Shown piece by piece: positions 1 to 10,300 of a DNA stretch of 64,000 nt (position 1 is its first letter; each line of letters opens with the position of its first letter). Source of the DNA: Scleroderma bovista (taxonomy: Eukaryota; Basidiomycota; Agaricomycetes; Boletales; Sclerodermataceae); NCBI GenBank assembly GCA_037178675.1, contig JAYMGJ010000314.1, positions 1 to 64,000 on the forward strand. The letters run 5' to 3'. The notes beneath the pieces were generated by a model, which worked only from the letters and a program-made list of their open reading frames with translations, was not told the DNA's origin and ran no database searches. A program made the position numbers and the translations under genes.

Positions 1-86
1 AAATTTCATTGTGAATTAAATTTCATTGAACAATGCTGGGGGTACGTGAAACAGATCTACTGCTGTTATCCACCTTCATCAAAGGA

Positions 87-458
87 TGAGACAACCCTAA
101 GGGCAAACAACCCAAAGAACTACCACATGTCGAGACTCTGAGGAGGAAAGTAGGGACCAAGTGTCTTAGAGTGAAAACCCAAAGAGAGCTCAAATGGAGA
201 GCCTCTGGGTGCTGGATTGCAGCAGTATATATACTACTCTACACGTGTCCTGTGTGAGGCTATCCATGAGGCTGTATGCTGTATGAGGCAGTGAACACAG
301 CTGCCATCCTGTGGTAAGGCTATGCTAATGACATCAAAGGATACAGCATGCACAGCACGAGGCTGTGGTCCAGACAGAGCTACAGATAAGATGCACTAGA
401 TAAGATACTATGCTATGATAAGATAAGATAAGATAAGATAAAAAGTTAGACCGTTACA
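87..458 (-). repeat. LTR of a decayed chromovirus copy
   Basis: Read on the minus strand this stretch begins TGTAACGGTC and ends GTCTCA. It follows the whole length of the LTRs at 5196-5566 and 11160-11530, including the shared TATATATAC core and the CAATCCAGCACCCAGAGGCT block. It is far more diverged than those two are from each other and carries an expanded AGATA tract around 410-440. It sits directly downstream of the integrase/chromodomain remnant at 459-1425, so it is the 3' LTR of that copy. The matching 5' LTR is not in the window. Confidence 0.85.
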
Positions 459-1425
459 CTACTCCCCCCTTAGGTGCAGGATTCCAGACTGCAAAAGGTA
501 GGTTTGCATATGGTAAGATTCTTGGGGATCTGAGTAAATAATGAGTCAAAGTCCAACTGCACCATGTGAAGTTTCCGAGGAGCAGAGGGATTTTCCCTAT
601 AAAAATGCTCAACTACTAGAGGAGAGTTCTTCAAATTTGATGAGGGTTCCCATGTTCTTTCATGTTCCTTGTACCCTTTCCAGTGTACCAAGTACTGGAG
701 CTGGCATCTATAAATACGGGACACTACAATATAGTCCACTTCATACTCTTCATCGTGTTCTTCAGAGACATGTACCGGACTGGGCTGGGACACAGGTTGT
801 CCAGGGAGTGGACCTAAATAGAGAGACATTCACTACTGGGTGAATCCAAAGAGTTTTTGGGAGCTTAAGCTCGACCGCATTCGGGGTTACTCGAGTGACC
901 TCATAGGGGCCAATCCATTTCTCCGTAAGTTTCTTAGAAGTGCAACTCAGCATACAAAGGTTGTCTGTCGAGAGCCAGACTTGCTGACTGACAGTATAAT
1001 CCGGGGCAGGACTTCTATGCTTATCTGCCTGAAGCTTCATGTTGCGTTTAGCCTTCTCAGAAGATTCAACGACTTTGTTAAATATGGCAGCAAAGTCTTT
1101 AGCCACTGGGGCTGTTGTCTGCACTGGCTCTATACCCATACATGGGGAATAACTCTGGGTAATTCCAAATGGGGAATCAGTAGTAACCTCTGAGACCGTA
1201 TTGTTCCAGACAAACTGGGTGATCTTGATCCACTTGGCCCAATCGCTTTGTCAGTCGTTAACATAAGTTCGAAGGTACTGGTTGATTTCACGGTTAAACC
1301 GCTCTGTTTGTCCATCAGTCTGAGGGTGGAAGGCAGTAGACATCTTGCGCTTTATGCCTAAGAGTCTGTACAACTCCCCCAGGAAGTTGCTTGCAAAGAC
1401 CAATCCACAGTCGGACACCACATCA
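459..1425 (-). pseudogene. Decayed Ty3/gypsy pol 3' end (integrase and chromodomain)
   Basis: The minus strand encodes the end of a polyprotein closely related to the one at 7306-11148. Visible parts are the integrase core around the VSDxG motif (here VSDCG, with Arg changed to Cys), the integrase C-terminal segment (WIGPYEVTRVTPNAVELKLPK) at about 840-930 and a chromodomain (YLVHWKGY, TWEPSSNL) at about 560-720. The frame breaks near 830, where the integrase tail and chromodomain fall into different frames. Homology stops abruptly near 1425, inside the integrase core, so the copy lacks reverse transcriptase, protease and gag. Many substitutions are CpG-type transitions. It is a non-functional fragment. 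Confidence 0.88.
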
Positions 1426-1429
1426 GCAA

Positions 1430-2340
1430 CTTAACAAATTTTCTGAAACAACTTATTTGTCTGGAAAGGGCTGAAATAGTCTGGAGGGTCTTAATGATCT
1501 GAGATATCTGAGAATTTTTGGGTATCAGACTGGCCAACTACCTGAAGTTTCTGGAATGTTTGAAGTGTCTGAAGTGTCTGAAGTGTCTGCTTTTAGAAAC
1601 AGATGTCTGATTCCAGACACTTAAGATGGTTCAGAAATTTCAGACATTCAAAGTGTCAGGCATTTCAGGCATTTCAGATATTTCAGACTCTTCAGATATC
1701 TCCAGACATTCTAGGAAGTCACACACATCAAGTGCTCGGACCTTTCAGGCATCTCAGGCACATCAGACATGATCAGACATCTGCAGACACATCAGACACC
1801 TGCAGCTACATCAGACACCTCTAGATATTTCAGATTATTTCACTTGTAGACAATCCAGACACTTCTGAACAAATCAGATGGATCAGACAGTAAGACATCT
1901 TGGACACATCAGATGTTTCAGACATACCAGATGCATCAGATGTCTGAAGACACCTCAGAAAGTCAGTTTGTCAGACATGTCAAATATTTCAGACACTGAA
2001 ATCCAGACATTTTAGACACTTCCAGACATTTCAGATAGTTTTAGAATTGGACATGCCAGACATCTCATACACTCAAGGGATTTCAGGCATCTCAAGTAGT
2101 CCAGACTTTGTAGCCACCTCAGAAACATCTGACAGTTAGACACTCCATACACTCCAGACATTATCAAACTAATCAGATCCTTCAAATAATATCAGACTGT
2201 CAGGCCATCAGACATCTCAGCTACTTTAGCTACATCAGCTACATCAGATATTTCAGATACTTGACACACCTCAGAAAGTCCAGATAGTCAGACACTCCAT
2301 ACACTCCAGATATCTCATACATTCTATGGTGCATTTCACT
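1430..2340. repeat. CAGACA/TTCAGA minisatellite, left block
   Basis: This is a degenerate array built from roughly 10-12-bp units of the type TCAGACATTTCAGA. The first part (about 1480-1605) carries the unit on the opposite strand, for example three consecutive TCTGAAGTG units near 1560-1590. From about 1610 onward the CAGACA orientation dominates. The block ends at a TGCACCATAGAA-type sequence (about 2330) that also borders the right-hand block. No gene is supported inside. Confidence 0.85.
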
Positions 2341-2399
2341 TAGTCACCACTACATTTGTGTAAGCACCAAATTGGGGATGGAGAAAACTTGAACTCAAC

Positions 2400-4940
2400 C
2401 CTAACCCTAATAAGCCAGAGTTAGATAGAGTAATCCACATGAATGGCACAAAAAGCAGCAGCTACTCATGCACGAGCTGCTCGCCTGGCTCAGCTGGCCA
2501 GATAGTGACAATGTTGAACCTGGTGTTGTGTTGAGGCCAACTCCAACAGCAAGTCGACATCGAACACGGATGCTGTGGATGGCAGATACCATCACAGTGT
2601 GTGCCTAAGTGAGGGAAGAGGTCAGAACAACCAACAACCAACACCAAATGACAGCAATATGCGAGTGGTGGTCTTCCTTTGCGGTTCTGGTATTTAATCT
2701 CCACAGGGGAATGTGCTGCACGCCTTCAGGCAGGATGCAGGAGGGAAGGGAAGGGCTTCTGATGGGGATGGAATGCGACTGGGGATGGTATTGACTCCTC
2801 TTCAGCCTACCACAGTGGTTGGGAAGAGTCCTGGGATTGAAGAGCAATGATAGATTGATGACAGGGGTGTAACAGCAGTGATGGAGCAACAGGGAAGCAA
2901 GGGGACAGTTCCTGCTTCAAGAATGCGATGGAAAGTGATGGGATGGAGTGGACAGAGATGCTAGACTGCGCTTGAGCCTAGAGAAATGATCAGATACAAG
3001 ATATATCTGATAAACAACAATATAGGAGCTTTAGGCCAGCACTGAGTGACCTACAAGTCCAAAGACAGAGATAGAGCTTATAGACAGTGAGGGAGAGTGA
3101 ATGTGGTCGCTTTATTGAGGGGGAAGCAGACACTTCCTTGCAGCCTTTGGCTGCTGGTTTATATACAGGAGGGGCTGTGGCCCTGTAAGCACAAATGACT
3201 AAGTGCTTGGTAAGAGATTGGTAAAAAATTGGTAAGCAATTGATAAGCAGTGTAATCAGGCTGAGTCATCAATGGGGAGAGCCTGAACAAGCTGCTGAGC
3301 CAAGGGAAAGAGCAAAAACATAGGTAAAAAGGGGTGTATAACCAAGAATATGGAAAAATCATTGCATGGGGCCCAAAAGAGAGGGGGGGAAAGCAGGGGA
3401 TGAGTAGATCGAAGCTAAATGAGCATATGCGATGACATAATGCATATGAATCATAGGGGCATGAGTCATGAATTGATAAGCAGCATGATAAGCATGATTT
3501 GAAGGATGATTGGTAAGTGATTGGTAAGGGGAGTAATGGGGATTAGTAATGCAAAGAGGGGATGAATAATGCGCAGCAGAGTGAGTCGGAGTGAGCCAGA
3601 GTGACTCTGTGTGACTCAGACAGAAGGGAAGCACAACCTGTGATTTATTGAACTTTAGATCTGGAGATGAGCTTCTGAAGCAGTGCCACTGATGGGAGTG
3701 GCTGGGGGATAATAAAAGAATTGATCCGACCAGAAGAGCAGTGTCAGGGGGCCTGGAATGACAAGTAGAGTCACAGCTGGTCACAGAGTGTAACAAATCC
3801 CCTGGATTGAGCTTCTGTAGAGCAAAAACGCAAAATTTGGTGCTCCCGAAGTGCAGTCTTCCCTTGAGCAGTAAGGGGAAGGTTCTGTACTCTATTAGGG
3901 CTCCTAAGAAGGGTTCTAGAGCACTGTTTCATTTGTGTTTGTTGCGGGATAGCAGGGAAGTGAAATGTGAATAGCGGATTTGACGTGTCCAGGGAAGTGA
4001 GATGAATGATAGAGGGAGATGGATGTGACAGGACTCTGGGATGAAAGGACCATATGCAGAGGACTCAGGAGACACAGAGACGACCAGGTATGAGTTTTCA
4101 AGTCTAACGATAGACTTGAGACGACCAAAGTACATGCACGACGCAGGACTGACGAGGAGAACGCACTGACCAAGAACGAGAGGGACTGAGGGAGCAGGCT
4201 GGGAAGATATGTACCAGACAGTACACAGGAGCTCAGGGAGAGGCTGTCCCAAGAGTAGGACATAGTTGAGGTCTGCTGCAATAGCGGAGAAATGTTCCAG
4301 AGAAAATGCGGACTCCATAGTGAGTGATGAAGTGGGTGTCTGGATTGCAGGTGGAATATCTCCGTGGGAAATGAACGGATTTACGTCGGAACTTGACAGG
4401 CAGATAGACCATTGTCTAGGCTCCATGATGGTATAGTCACATGATTGATAGCTTCAAAAATGGCGGAGCTATTCAAAATATCAGAATGCTGGCACTGGGT
4501 GCCTAAATTTGACATTTGGGCACTAAAAATGATTCTTCCTTTTCTCCTTCATTTCTCTATTGTTTCTTCTGCTTCTTTGGTTGTTCTGGTATGGGAGTTG
4601 GACTGCAGTAGGTTGCATTCCTCTCTCATACTGAAATGATCATCAATCCTCGGATTCTTCTGCTTCTTGGCGGTTCTTGTGTGAGGGATGACTGCCAGAC
4701 AATGGCATTCATCTCTTGCTCCAGGATAGTCATTCTTGTGCGATAGATGGCTATGACGAGCTTGTATTCATTCTTTGCATAAGGATAGTCTTGACTTTGC
4801 GTGATATGGATAGCAAGGGCTGTCTGTATCCCTCAAGTCAGGACAATCTTTCAACAGATCTTGGGTGTGTGTTCTTCACATTAGTTTCATCGGCTAACTT
4901 TCTCCATGTCCACAGTACCAAACACGTTTGATGCGTGACA
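2400..4940 (-). repeat. Dispersed repeat, copy A (inverted relative of 23060-25190)
   Basis: Read on the minus strand this region matches the plus-strand region 23060-25190 in several blocks in the same order. The blocks are: a GCTGTCAC..CA(C/T)CAAAC..TTTGGTAC block (about 4900-4935); a block of CTATCGCAC and CCAAGAAGCAGAAGAA motifs (about 4640-4790); an ATTTTTAG(C/T)GCCCAAATGTCA block (about 4500); a conserved 165-codon open frame; runs of CTTACCAAT (3180-3250); a TATATAAA box (about 3163); and a CTAGGCTCAAGCG block (about 2975). Identity by eye is around 70-80% in the best blocks. The TATA box followed shortly by AATAAA recalls an LTR-type promoter, but I could not define termini or target duplications. 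Confidence 0.7.
3929..4426 (-). CDS. Repeat-encoded open frame of unknown function (165 codons)
   Basis: This is an uninterrupted 165-codon frame starting MEPRQWSIC. It has a serine/leucine-rich body with the motifs LTMESAFSLEHFSAIAADL, LLLGQPLPEL and SQPAPSVPLVLGQ. The same frame is open at 23474-23987 in the inverted copy, with clearly conserved protein sequence over about 150 codons, although there the start codon position reads AGA instead of ATG. I recognise no domain. Conservation of the frame in two diverged copies suggests it encoded, or encodes, an element protein. Alternatively it is an incidental open frame in a repeat with biased composition. Confidence 0.4.
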   Translation of the reverse strand: MEPRQWSICLSSSDVNPFISHGDIPPAIQTPTSSLTMESAFSLEHFSAIAADLNYVLLLGQPLPELLCTVWYISSQPAPSVPLVLGQCVLLVSPASCMYFGRLKSIVRLENSYLVVSVSPESSAYGPFIPESCHIHLPLSFISLPWTRQIRYSHFTSLLSRNKHK

Positions 4941-5195
4941 GCGGGTGCAGCCACGGCAGATACGATCCTGCCGAACCTACGACCAGTATATATTCAGAGT
5001 AGATTACAACCTGAAGCTGAAGCCCAAGTGTTCTCGCCCTACTTCCTGTGTGTCTAAGCTTGCCCATCTATATCTCTTGCGCCCTCAGCTGTACCGCTTG
5101 TATCATATCGCCCACCATTCCTGCACTCGTCATATCCTGCACTCATTATCTTAACTGTTTGGACTTGGGACAGAAACATGGCAGAATGAGCTTGG

Positions 5196-5566
5196 TGTTA
5201 CGGTCCAACTTTTTATCTTATCTAATCTGCGATTAGATAGCGTTTATCTTATCTTAGTGTACAGCCTCTATCTTATCTACCTAGTCTAGACCTGTACCTC
5301 GTGCTGTACATGCTGCCACCCTTGACATCATTACGCATAGCCTTAGCTCCACAGTGATGTCATTACATAGCCTTCTACCTGCATGTAGCCTCATGCATAG
5401 CCTCGCGTAGCCCTCGTGTATAGTAGTATATATACCGTGCAATCCAGCACCCAGAGGCTCCCCATTCGAGCTCATCTTGGGTTATTGCTCTAGATCCTCG
5501 CGTCCTATTTCCTCTCAGAGTTTCGCATGTAGTTGGGTCTTAGGTGTTCTGCCTAGGGTCGTCTCA
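5196..5566 (+). repeat. 5' LTR of the chromovirus
   Basis: This 371-bp LTR starts TG and ends CA. It contains a TATATATA core at about 5427-5434, a probable promoter. It is preceded by CTTGG (5191-5195), which recurs right after the 3' LTR. Differences from the 3' LTR are CA versus TG near 5206, CATG versus CACG near 5311, and GCATG versus GCGTG near 5526. Confidence 0.96.
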
Positions 5567-6376
5567 CCTGAGCTTGAATCTATACATCTTACTCGCTCTA
5601 CTACGCGCTTTCCTAGCCTTATAAGGAAACTATACCCGGACTCCAGGGTTAAGGAGCTTCACCTTCATACCTTTCCATTTCGTTCACGGCCAGCCTTTAG
5701 TGCCGTTCCCGTAGTGCTTCGGCATTGGGAGTTTCTAGCACCGTTACCTTTACATACTGTACACCAGCCCAGGGTCGTGCCTGGTGTCTGAAGGTCGGCG
5801 CCCGTTCAAGAGAGGTTCGCAGCCTCAAGGCGATTGAGACGTACATACTCAGTAGTTCCTGCGTCCGTGCAGAGGTAGACCTTGTGATCTGCAGCCACTA
5901 GCCGTTTGTTCTTTGCATAGCTGTGCCACTGCCCTGACCCGGCGAGCGCGACAGGCGAACAAAGTCTTACGCTTAGTTTAGTGGAACCGCTGTGGGGATC
6001 TAGTCCCAAGTACCATTACTCCTACGTCACCCCTTACGCTACCACCATACCTTACCAGTTCCCTCGCCACCTCGTTGAAGCGCAACAGGAGCGCTTGGCG
6101 ATCATTTACGGTCCCCGCCCTGACACCCTTGTCAAGGTACAAGAAAGGGAGTCAGCGATTGAAGAGGAGTTCCAGTTTACCAACGCTGTTGCCGCCTACA
6201 GTTGCCTTGTCAGCGACTTCGAAATCCAAGTCCTCCTCGGCTTCCATTGTTCCCTTCCTGTCCCGCCCCTGCCAGACCTCCCGCTCGCGCGCCGCCGTAC
6301 GTTCCGGTCTTCCCGTCTCCGACCGGTTAAACAAAGACCTACCCCCTATTCCCGTCTCTGTCCCTACTAGTTCGTC
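5567..6376 (+). other. Chromovirus leader with an open frame in phase with gag
   Basis: This is the segment between the 5' LTR and the gag start. The sequence after the LTR (CCTGAGCTTG) does not begin with the TGG expected of a tRNA-3'-end primer site, so the priming mode is unclear. A frame in phase with gag is open from 5921 to 6367 and has no early ATG. It contains PRHLVEAQQERLAIIYGPRP. It closes with a single TAG at 6368-6370, two codons upstream of the gag ATG. A second frame (from ATG 6075, serine-rich) runs through the same DNA and overlaps gag. Whether either is translated is unknown. Confidence 0.5.
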
Positions 6377-7375
6377 ATGGCAGACCTTGACCAACTCCTC
6401 GCCCAGCTTGTCCAGGGACAAATCGCCCTGCAGGCACATATCGCGGCCCTTACGGCTGCACAGCCTCGACCTGCACCGCCGTCGCGCAAGAAGGTGGTCG
6501 CGGATCCCGGGAGTTACGATGGCTCCCCTCAGAAATTCCACGAGTGGTGGTCAAAGATCAAGATCTGGATACAGATCTCAATGGAGGGGGCGAACGACGC
6601 CCAGGTTACCGCCGCAGTTCTCTCCCGGCTCACTGGCCCGAAAGCTGGTCGGTGGGCTCAGGTCCGTCTGGATGGCTGCATGGCGGCAGCCCAGGCCCTT
6701 GCCAACGCCCCGCCCGTCCCGGCCGGAGATCCTCCGCCCCCGCCAGCCTGGCCCGCTTGGGATGATTTCGCAGAGGAGATAGAAGGGTTCTTTCTCCCCG
6801 GAAACAACGCCGAGTGGGCACGTGCCCAACTGCTTCGCCTTAGGCAGGGCCCGAGGCAGAGGATCGACGACTTCTTGGCGCAGTTCGAGGCGCTCAAGAA
6901 CCAGGGAGACTGTGGGAATGAGTACGCCCGTGACCTGCTCGAACGCGCGCTCCAGAGGAAACTCTTGGAGCAAATATATATACAGGGAATGCGACGAGAC
7001 ACGTACGAGCGGCTCGCAAACTCTGCTCGCGCAATGGGAAGAGCCCAAGAACTCTTCCTCATCAATCTCCAAGGGCAAGGCTCTGCCCGATATTACCAGG
7101 GCCAGTCGTATTCGTCTTCAACCGCATCTGGGAGTGGTGTCCCCATGGACATAGGTGCCGTTGAGGCAAACCAGCAAAGGGGTAAAGGGCCCCAGTGCTA
7201 CAATTGCCAATTGTTTGGCCACATCGCACGTGAGTGCACAAAGCCGCGCCGCCCTCGTCGTGGGCAACCACAAGCACGGGCAACGCAAGCCCAGCCGGAG
7301 GATGACCGGCTAAATGCGGTAAGAGGAATGACGTTTGCAGAAATGCAGGCGTTCTTCAGGGATTTAAAAGACTAA
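6377..7375 (+). CDS. gag: Gag polyprotein of the chromovirus
   Basis: This 332-aa capsid protein forms the virus-like particle and binds element RNA. The start MADLDQLLAQLVQGQ is the first ATG after the in-frame TAG. The middle carries the retrotransposon gag domain (the WWSKIKIWIQ region and the RLRQGPRQRIDDFLAQFEAL segment, about residues 55-190). A CCHC zinc knuckle, CYNCQLFGHIARECTK, lies at about residues 273-288 and is followed by a basic tail. The stop at 7373-7375 lies six bases downstream of a -1 slippery heptamer, so a minority of ribosomes are expected to continue into pol. Confidence 0.93.
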   Translation: MADLDQLLAQLVQGQIALQAHIAALTAAQPRPAPPSRKKVVADPGSYDGSPQKFHEWWSKIKIWIQISMEGANDAQVTAAVLSRLTGPKAGRWAQVRLDGCMAAAQALANAPPVPAGDPPPPPAWPAWDDFAEEIEGFFLPGNNAEWARAQLLRLRQGPRQRIDDFLAQFEALKNQGDCGNEYARDLLERALQRKLLEQIYIQGMRRDTYERLANSARAMGRAQELFLINLQGQGSARYYQGQSYSSSTASGSGVPMDIGAVEANQQRGKGPQCYNCQLFGHIARECTKPRRPRRGQPQARATQAQPEDDRLNAVRGMTFAEMQAFFRDLKD

Positions 7376-10300
7376 AGAGTGAGGATAAAACGGGCATCCT
7401 CGCTCTCGAGTCTTCATCGGACTTAGCTGTACGAATTTTGGACTATAGACTTTCTCACGCTACTACTCCTGCAGTGCAGGAAATATTTAAATATCGCATT
7501 GCTTTGTTACGTACAAAAATAGCGAAAACCCATAAAAAAGTGTCTTCGGTAGTTTCTTCTGTCTCTGTTTCTCCTTCTCGCTACTCTGTGTTATCTGTTG
7601 ATACTATGGACTGTGACTCGGACTATGCTACGCCTTCTAAGGGGGTCCCTGCAAAGGGCTCGGCACCGGAAGTAAAATCGAGCGTGCTTAATTCCCGGTT
7701 GAATAAAAATGTTTCTTCTCCTTCTTTGGCATCTAAGGAACCGGAAAGTCCCGCCGGCAACTTGGAAGTTTCTATGGACTTACGAAGGTCCTTCACGATG
7801 GAGCGTGAAGTGACGGTACCGGTCTGCATCCGCGGGCTGCTTAATACTATTAAAGTAGACGCTCTGCTAGACAGCGGCACTACTGGTTGTTTTGTTGACA
7901 AGAGCTGGGCTCTTGATCGACAACTTCAGTTATCTAAGCTGGTGAAACCCGTCCCTGTGCTTAACGTAGATGGCACTAGGAATCAGGAGGGTGACATTAC
8001 GCATTATGTATTGTTAACAGTCGGTATTGGGAAACATGCTGAAAAGCTGTGGTGTGCCGTCACATGCCTTGGAAAAGTGCCGCTTATCCTTGGCCACACC
8101 TGGCTTCAGAAGCACAACCCCGATATAGATTGGGTAACAGGCCAGGTTAATTTAACAAGGTGTCCTCCAGAATGCAAGTCACTTTTAGAGACACGCTTTG
8201 CTAAGTTATTACGAGAGAATGAGTCTCAGGAAACTTGGGTGCAAGCTTTGAAAGCTCATGAATCAAAGGTCACTATCGATGAGTCGACCCTAGAAGAAGC
8301 TCAGAAGCAGGTACCTAAAGAGTACTGGGAGTTCTTAGACGTATTTAGTAAAAAGTCGTCAGAGCGCATGCCGCTAAGAAAACCTTGGGATCATGGAATT
8401 GATCTAAAAGAAGACTTCCCGCCCAAAAAGGGAAGACTTATTCCACTCTCTGTTGATGAACAAAAAGAAGTCGAATCGTTCCTCGATGATCAACTCGCTA
8501 AAGGATATATTCGGCCTTCTATTAGTCAGCAGACGTCACCGGTCTTCTTTATCCCGAAAAAGGACGGCAAGAAGCGCATGGTACAGGATTACCGTTATGT
8601 AAACGACTGGACAATTAAAAACAACTATCCGCTGCCGCTTATCTCTCAGCTTGTTGACAAGCTTAAGGGTTGTAAACTCTTCACGAAAATGGACCTTCGG
8701 TGGGGTTATAACAATGTGAGAATTCGCGAAGGCGATGAGTGGAAAGCTGCGTTTGTAACGCACAAAGGGGCTTTCGAGCCATTAGTTATGTATTTCGGTC
8801 TCTGTAATTCACCCGCGACATTCCAGAAGATGATGAATGAAATCTTCCACGATATGTCAGATGTCTGCGTGGTGTACATCGATGACCTTATGATATTTAC
8901 GGATACGGACGATCAGGAAAAGCATGATAGAATCGTGCTGGAAGTTTTGAAACGGTTGCGTGATAACGATTTATTTGTCAAACCCGAGAAGTGTCGCTTC
9001 AGAGTCACCGAAGTCGATTTCCTCGGAATGATCGTGTCACGTGAGGGTATCAAGATGGACCCTGAGAAAGTTAATGCTATTTTGAAGTGGCCTGAGCCAG
9101 TGAACGTAAAACAGGTTCACGCGTTCCTAGGTCTCGGCAATTTCTATAGACGTTTCATTAAAGATTATGCAATCATGGCTAGGCCCATGACGGACCTTAT
9201 GTGTAAAGATACGGTATTTAATTTTGGAGAAAAGGAACGCGCTGCGTTTGAGACTTTGAAAGCTGCCTTTACTCGTGCTCCGGTACTTCAGTACCCTGAC
9301 CAGGACCGCGAATTCCGCCTCGAAACCGATGCGTCTGAGTTCGCCGTCGGGGGAGTGATATCCGTGAAGTGCGAAGACGGTGAATTCAGACCCGTCGCGT
9401 ACATGTCACATTCCATGACACCTCCAGAACGAAATTATCCTATTCACGACAAAGAGATGCTGGCCATTATAAAAGCAACTGAGGCCTGGCGCCATTATCT
9501 TGAGGCCACTCCTTATGCCTTTGAGATCTACACGGACCATCATAATTTAACGTACTTCACCAAGTCACAGAACTTGTCTAAGCGCCAAGCGCGCTGGCAG
9601 ATGTGGATGACGCGGTTTAACTATTCGCTTATCTATAAAAAGGGAACCCAGATGCACGTTGCAGATCCGCTTAGTAGGCGATCGGACCATTACATATCTA
9701 GTTCCGACGATAACAAGGACCAGGTCCTGTTGAACCCGGTATCTATTAAACTGATCGACGTCACTGATCAGTCTTACGAAGAGCGACAGTCGCTCATTAC
9801 GAATTTTCACGATACTCCGGTTGCTGGTCATAAAGGAGTAAAAGCTACGTATAACGCGCTCAGGAAGCATTATTCTTGGAAAGGGATGAAAGAGCAGATT
9901 CAAACCTACGTGAAGCACTGTCAAAAGTGCCAACAGTCCAAGGTGTCGAATCAAAAGACTTCTGGAAGTCTTATTCCTCTCCCTACCCCCAGCGGCCCGT
10001 GGCTTGACGTCACTATGGACTTTACCGAGATGCCGGAATCCCTCGGTTACAATTATATATTAGTCGTGGTTGATCGGTTCTCCAAAGAAGTCGTGTTTGT
10101 ACCTTGCACTAAAGAGGAAACCGCCTTGTCAACCGCTGAGTTATTTAGAGATCATGTTTGGTGTCAACATGGACTCCCGTCTTCTGTCGTGTCAGACCGC
10201 GGATCGGTCTTTGCAAGCAACTTCCTGGGGGAGTTGTATAGACTCTTAGGCATAAAAAGGAAGATGTCTACGGCATTTCACCCTCAAACCGATGGTCAAA

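Noticed and set aside
2395..2412. CCCTAACCCTAA, resembling telomeric repeat
   Set aside because: Only about two units are present, inside a repeat copy. This is not enough to claim an interstitial or true telomere.
5567..5590. tRNA primer binding site after the 5' LTR
   Set aside because: The sequence CCTGAGCTTG does not start with TGG and could not be matched to a tRNA 3' end from memory. Self-priming is possible but could not be shown by eye.
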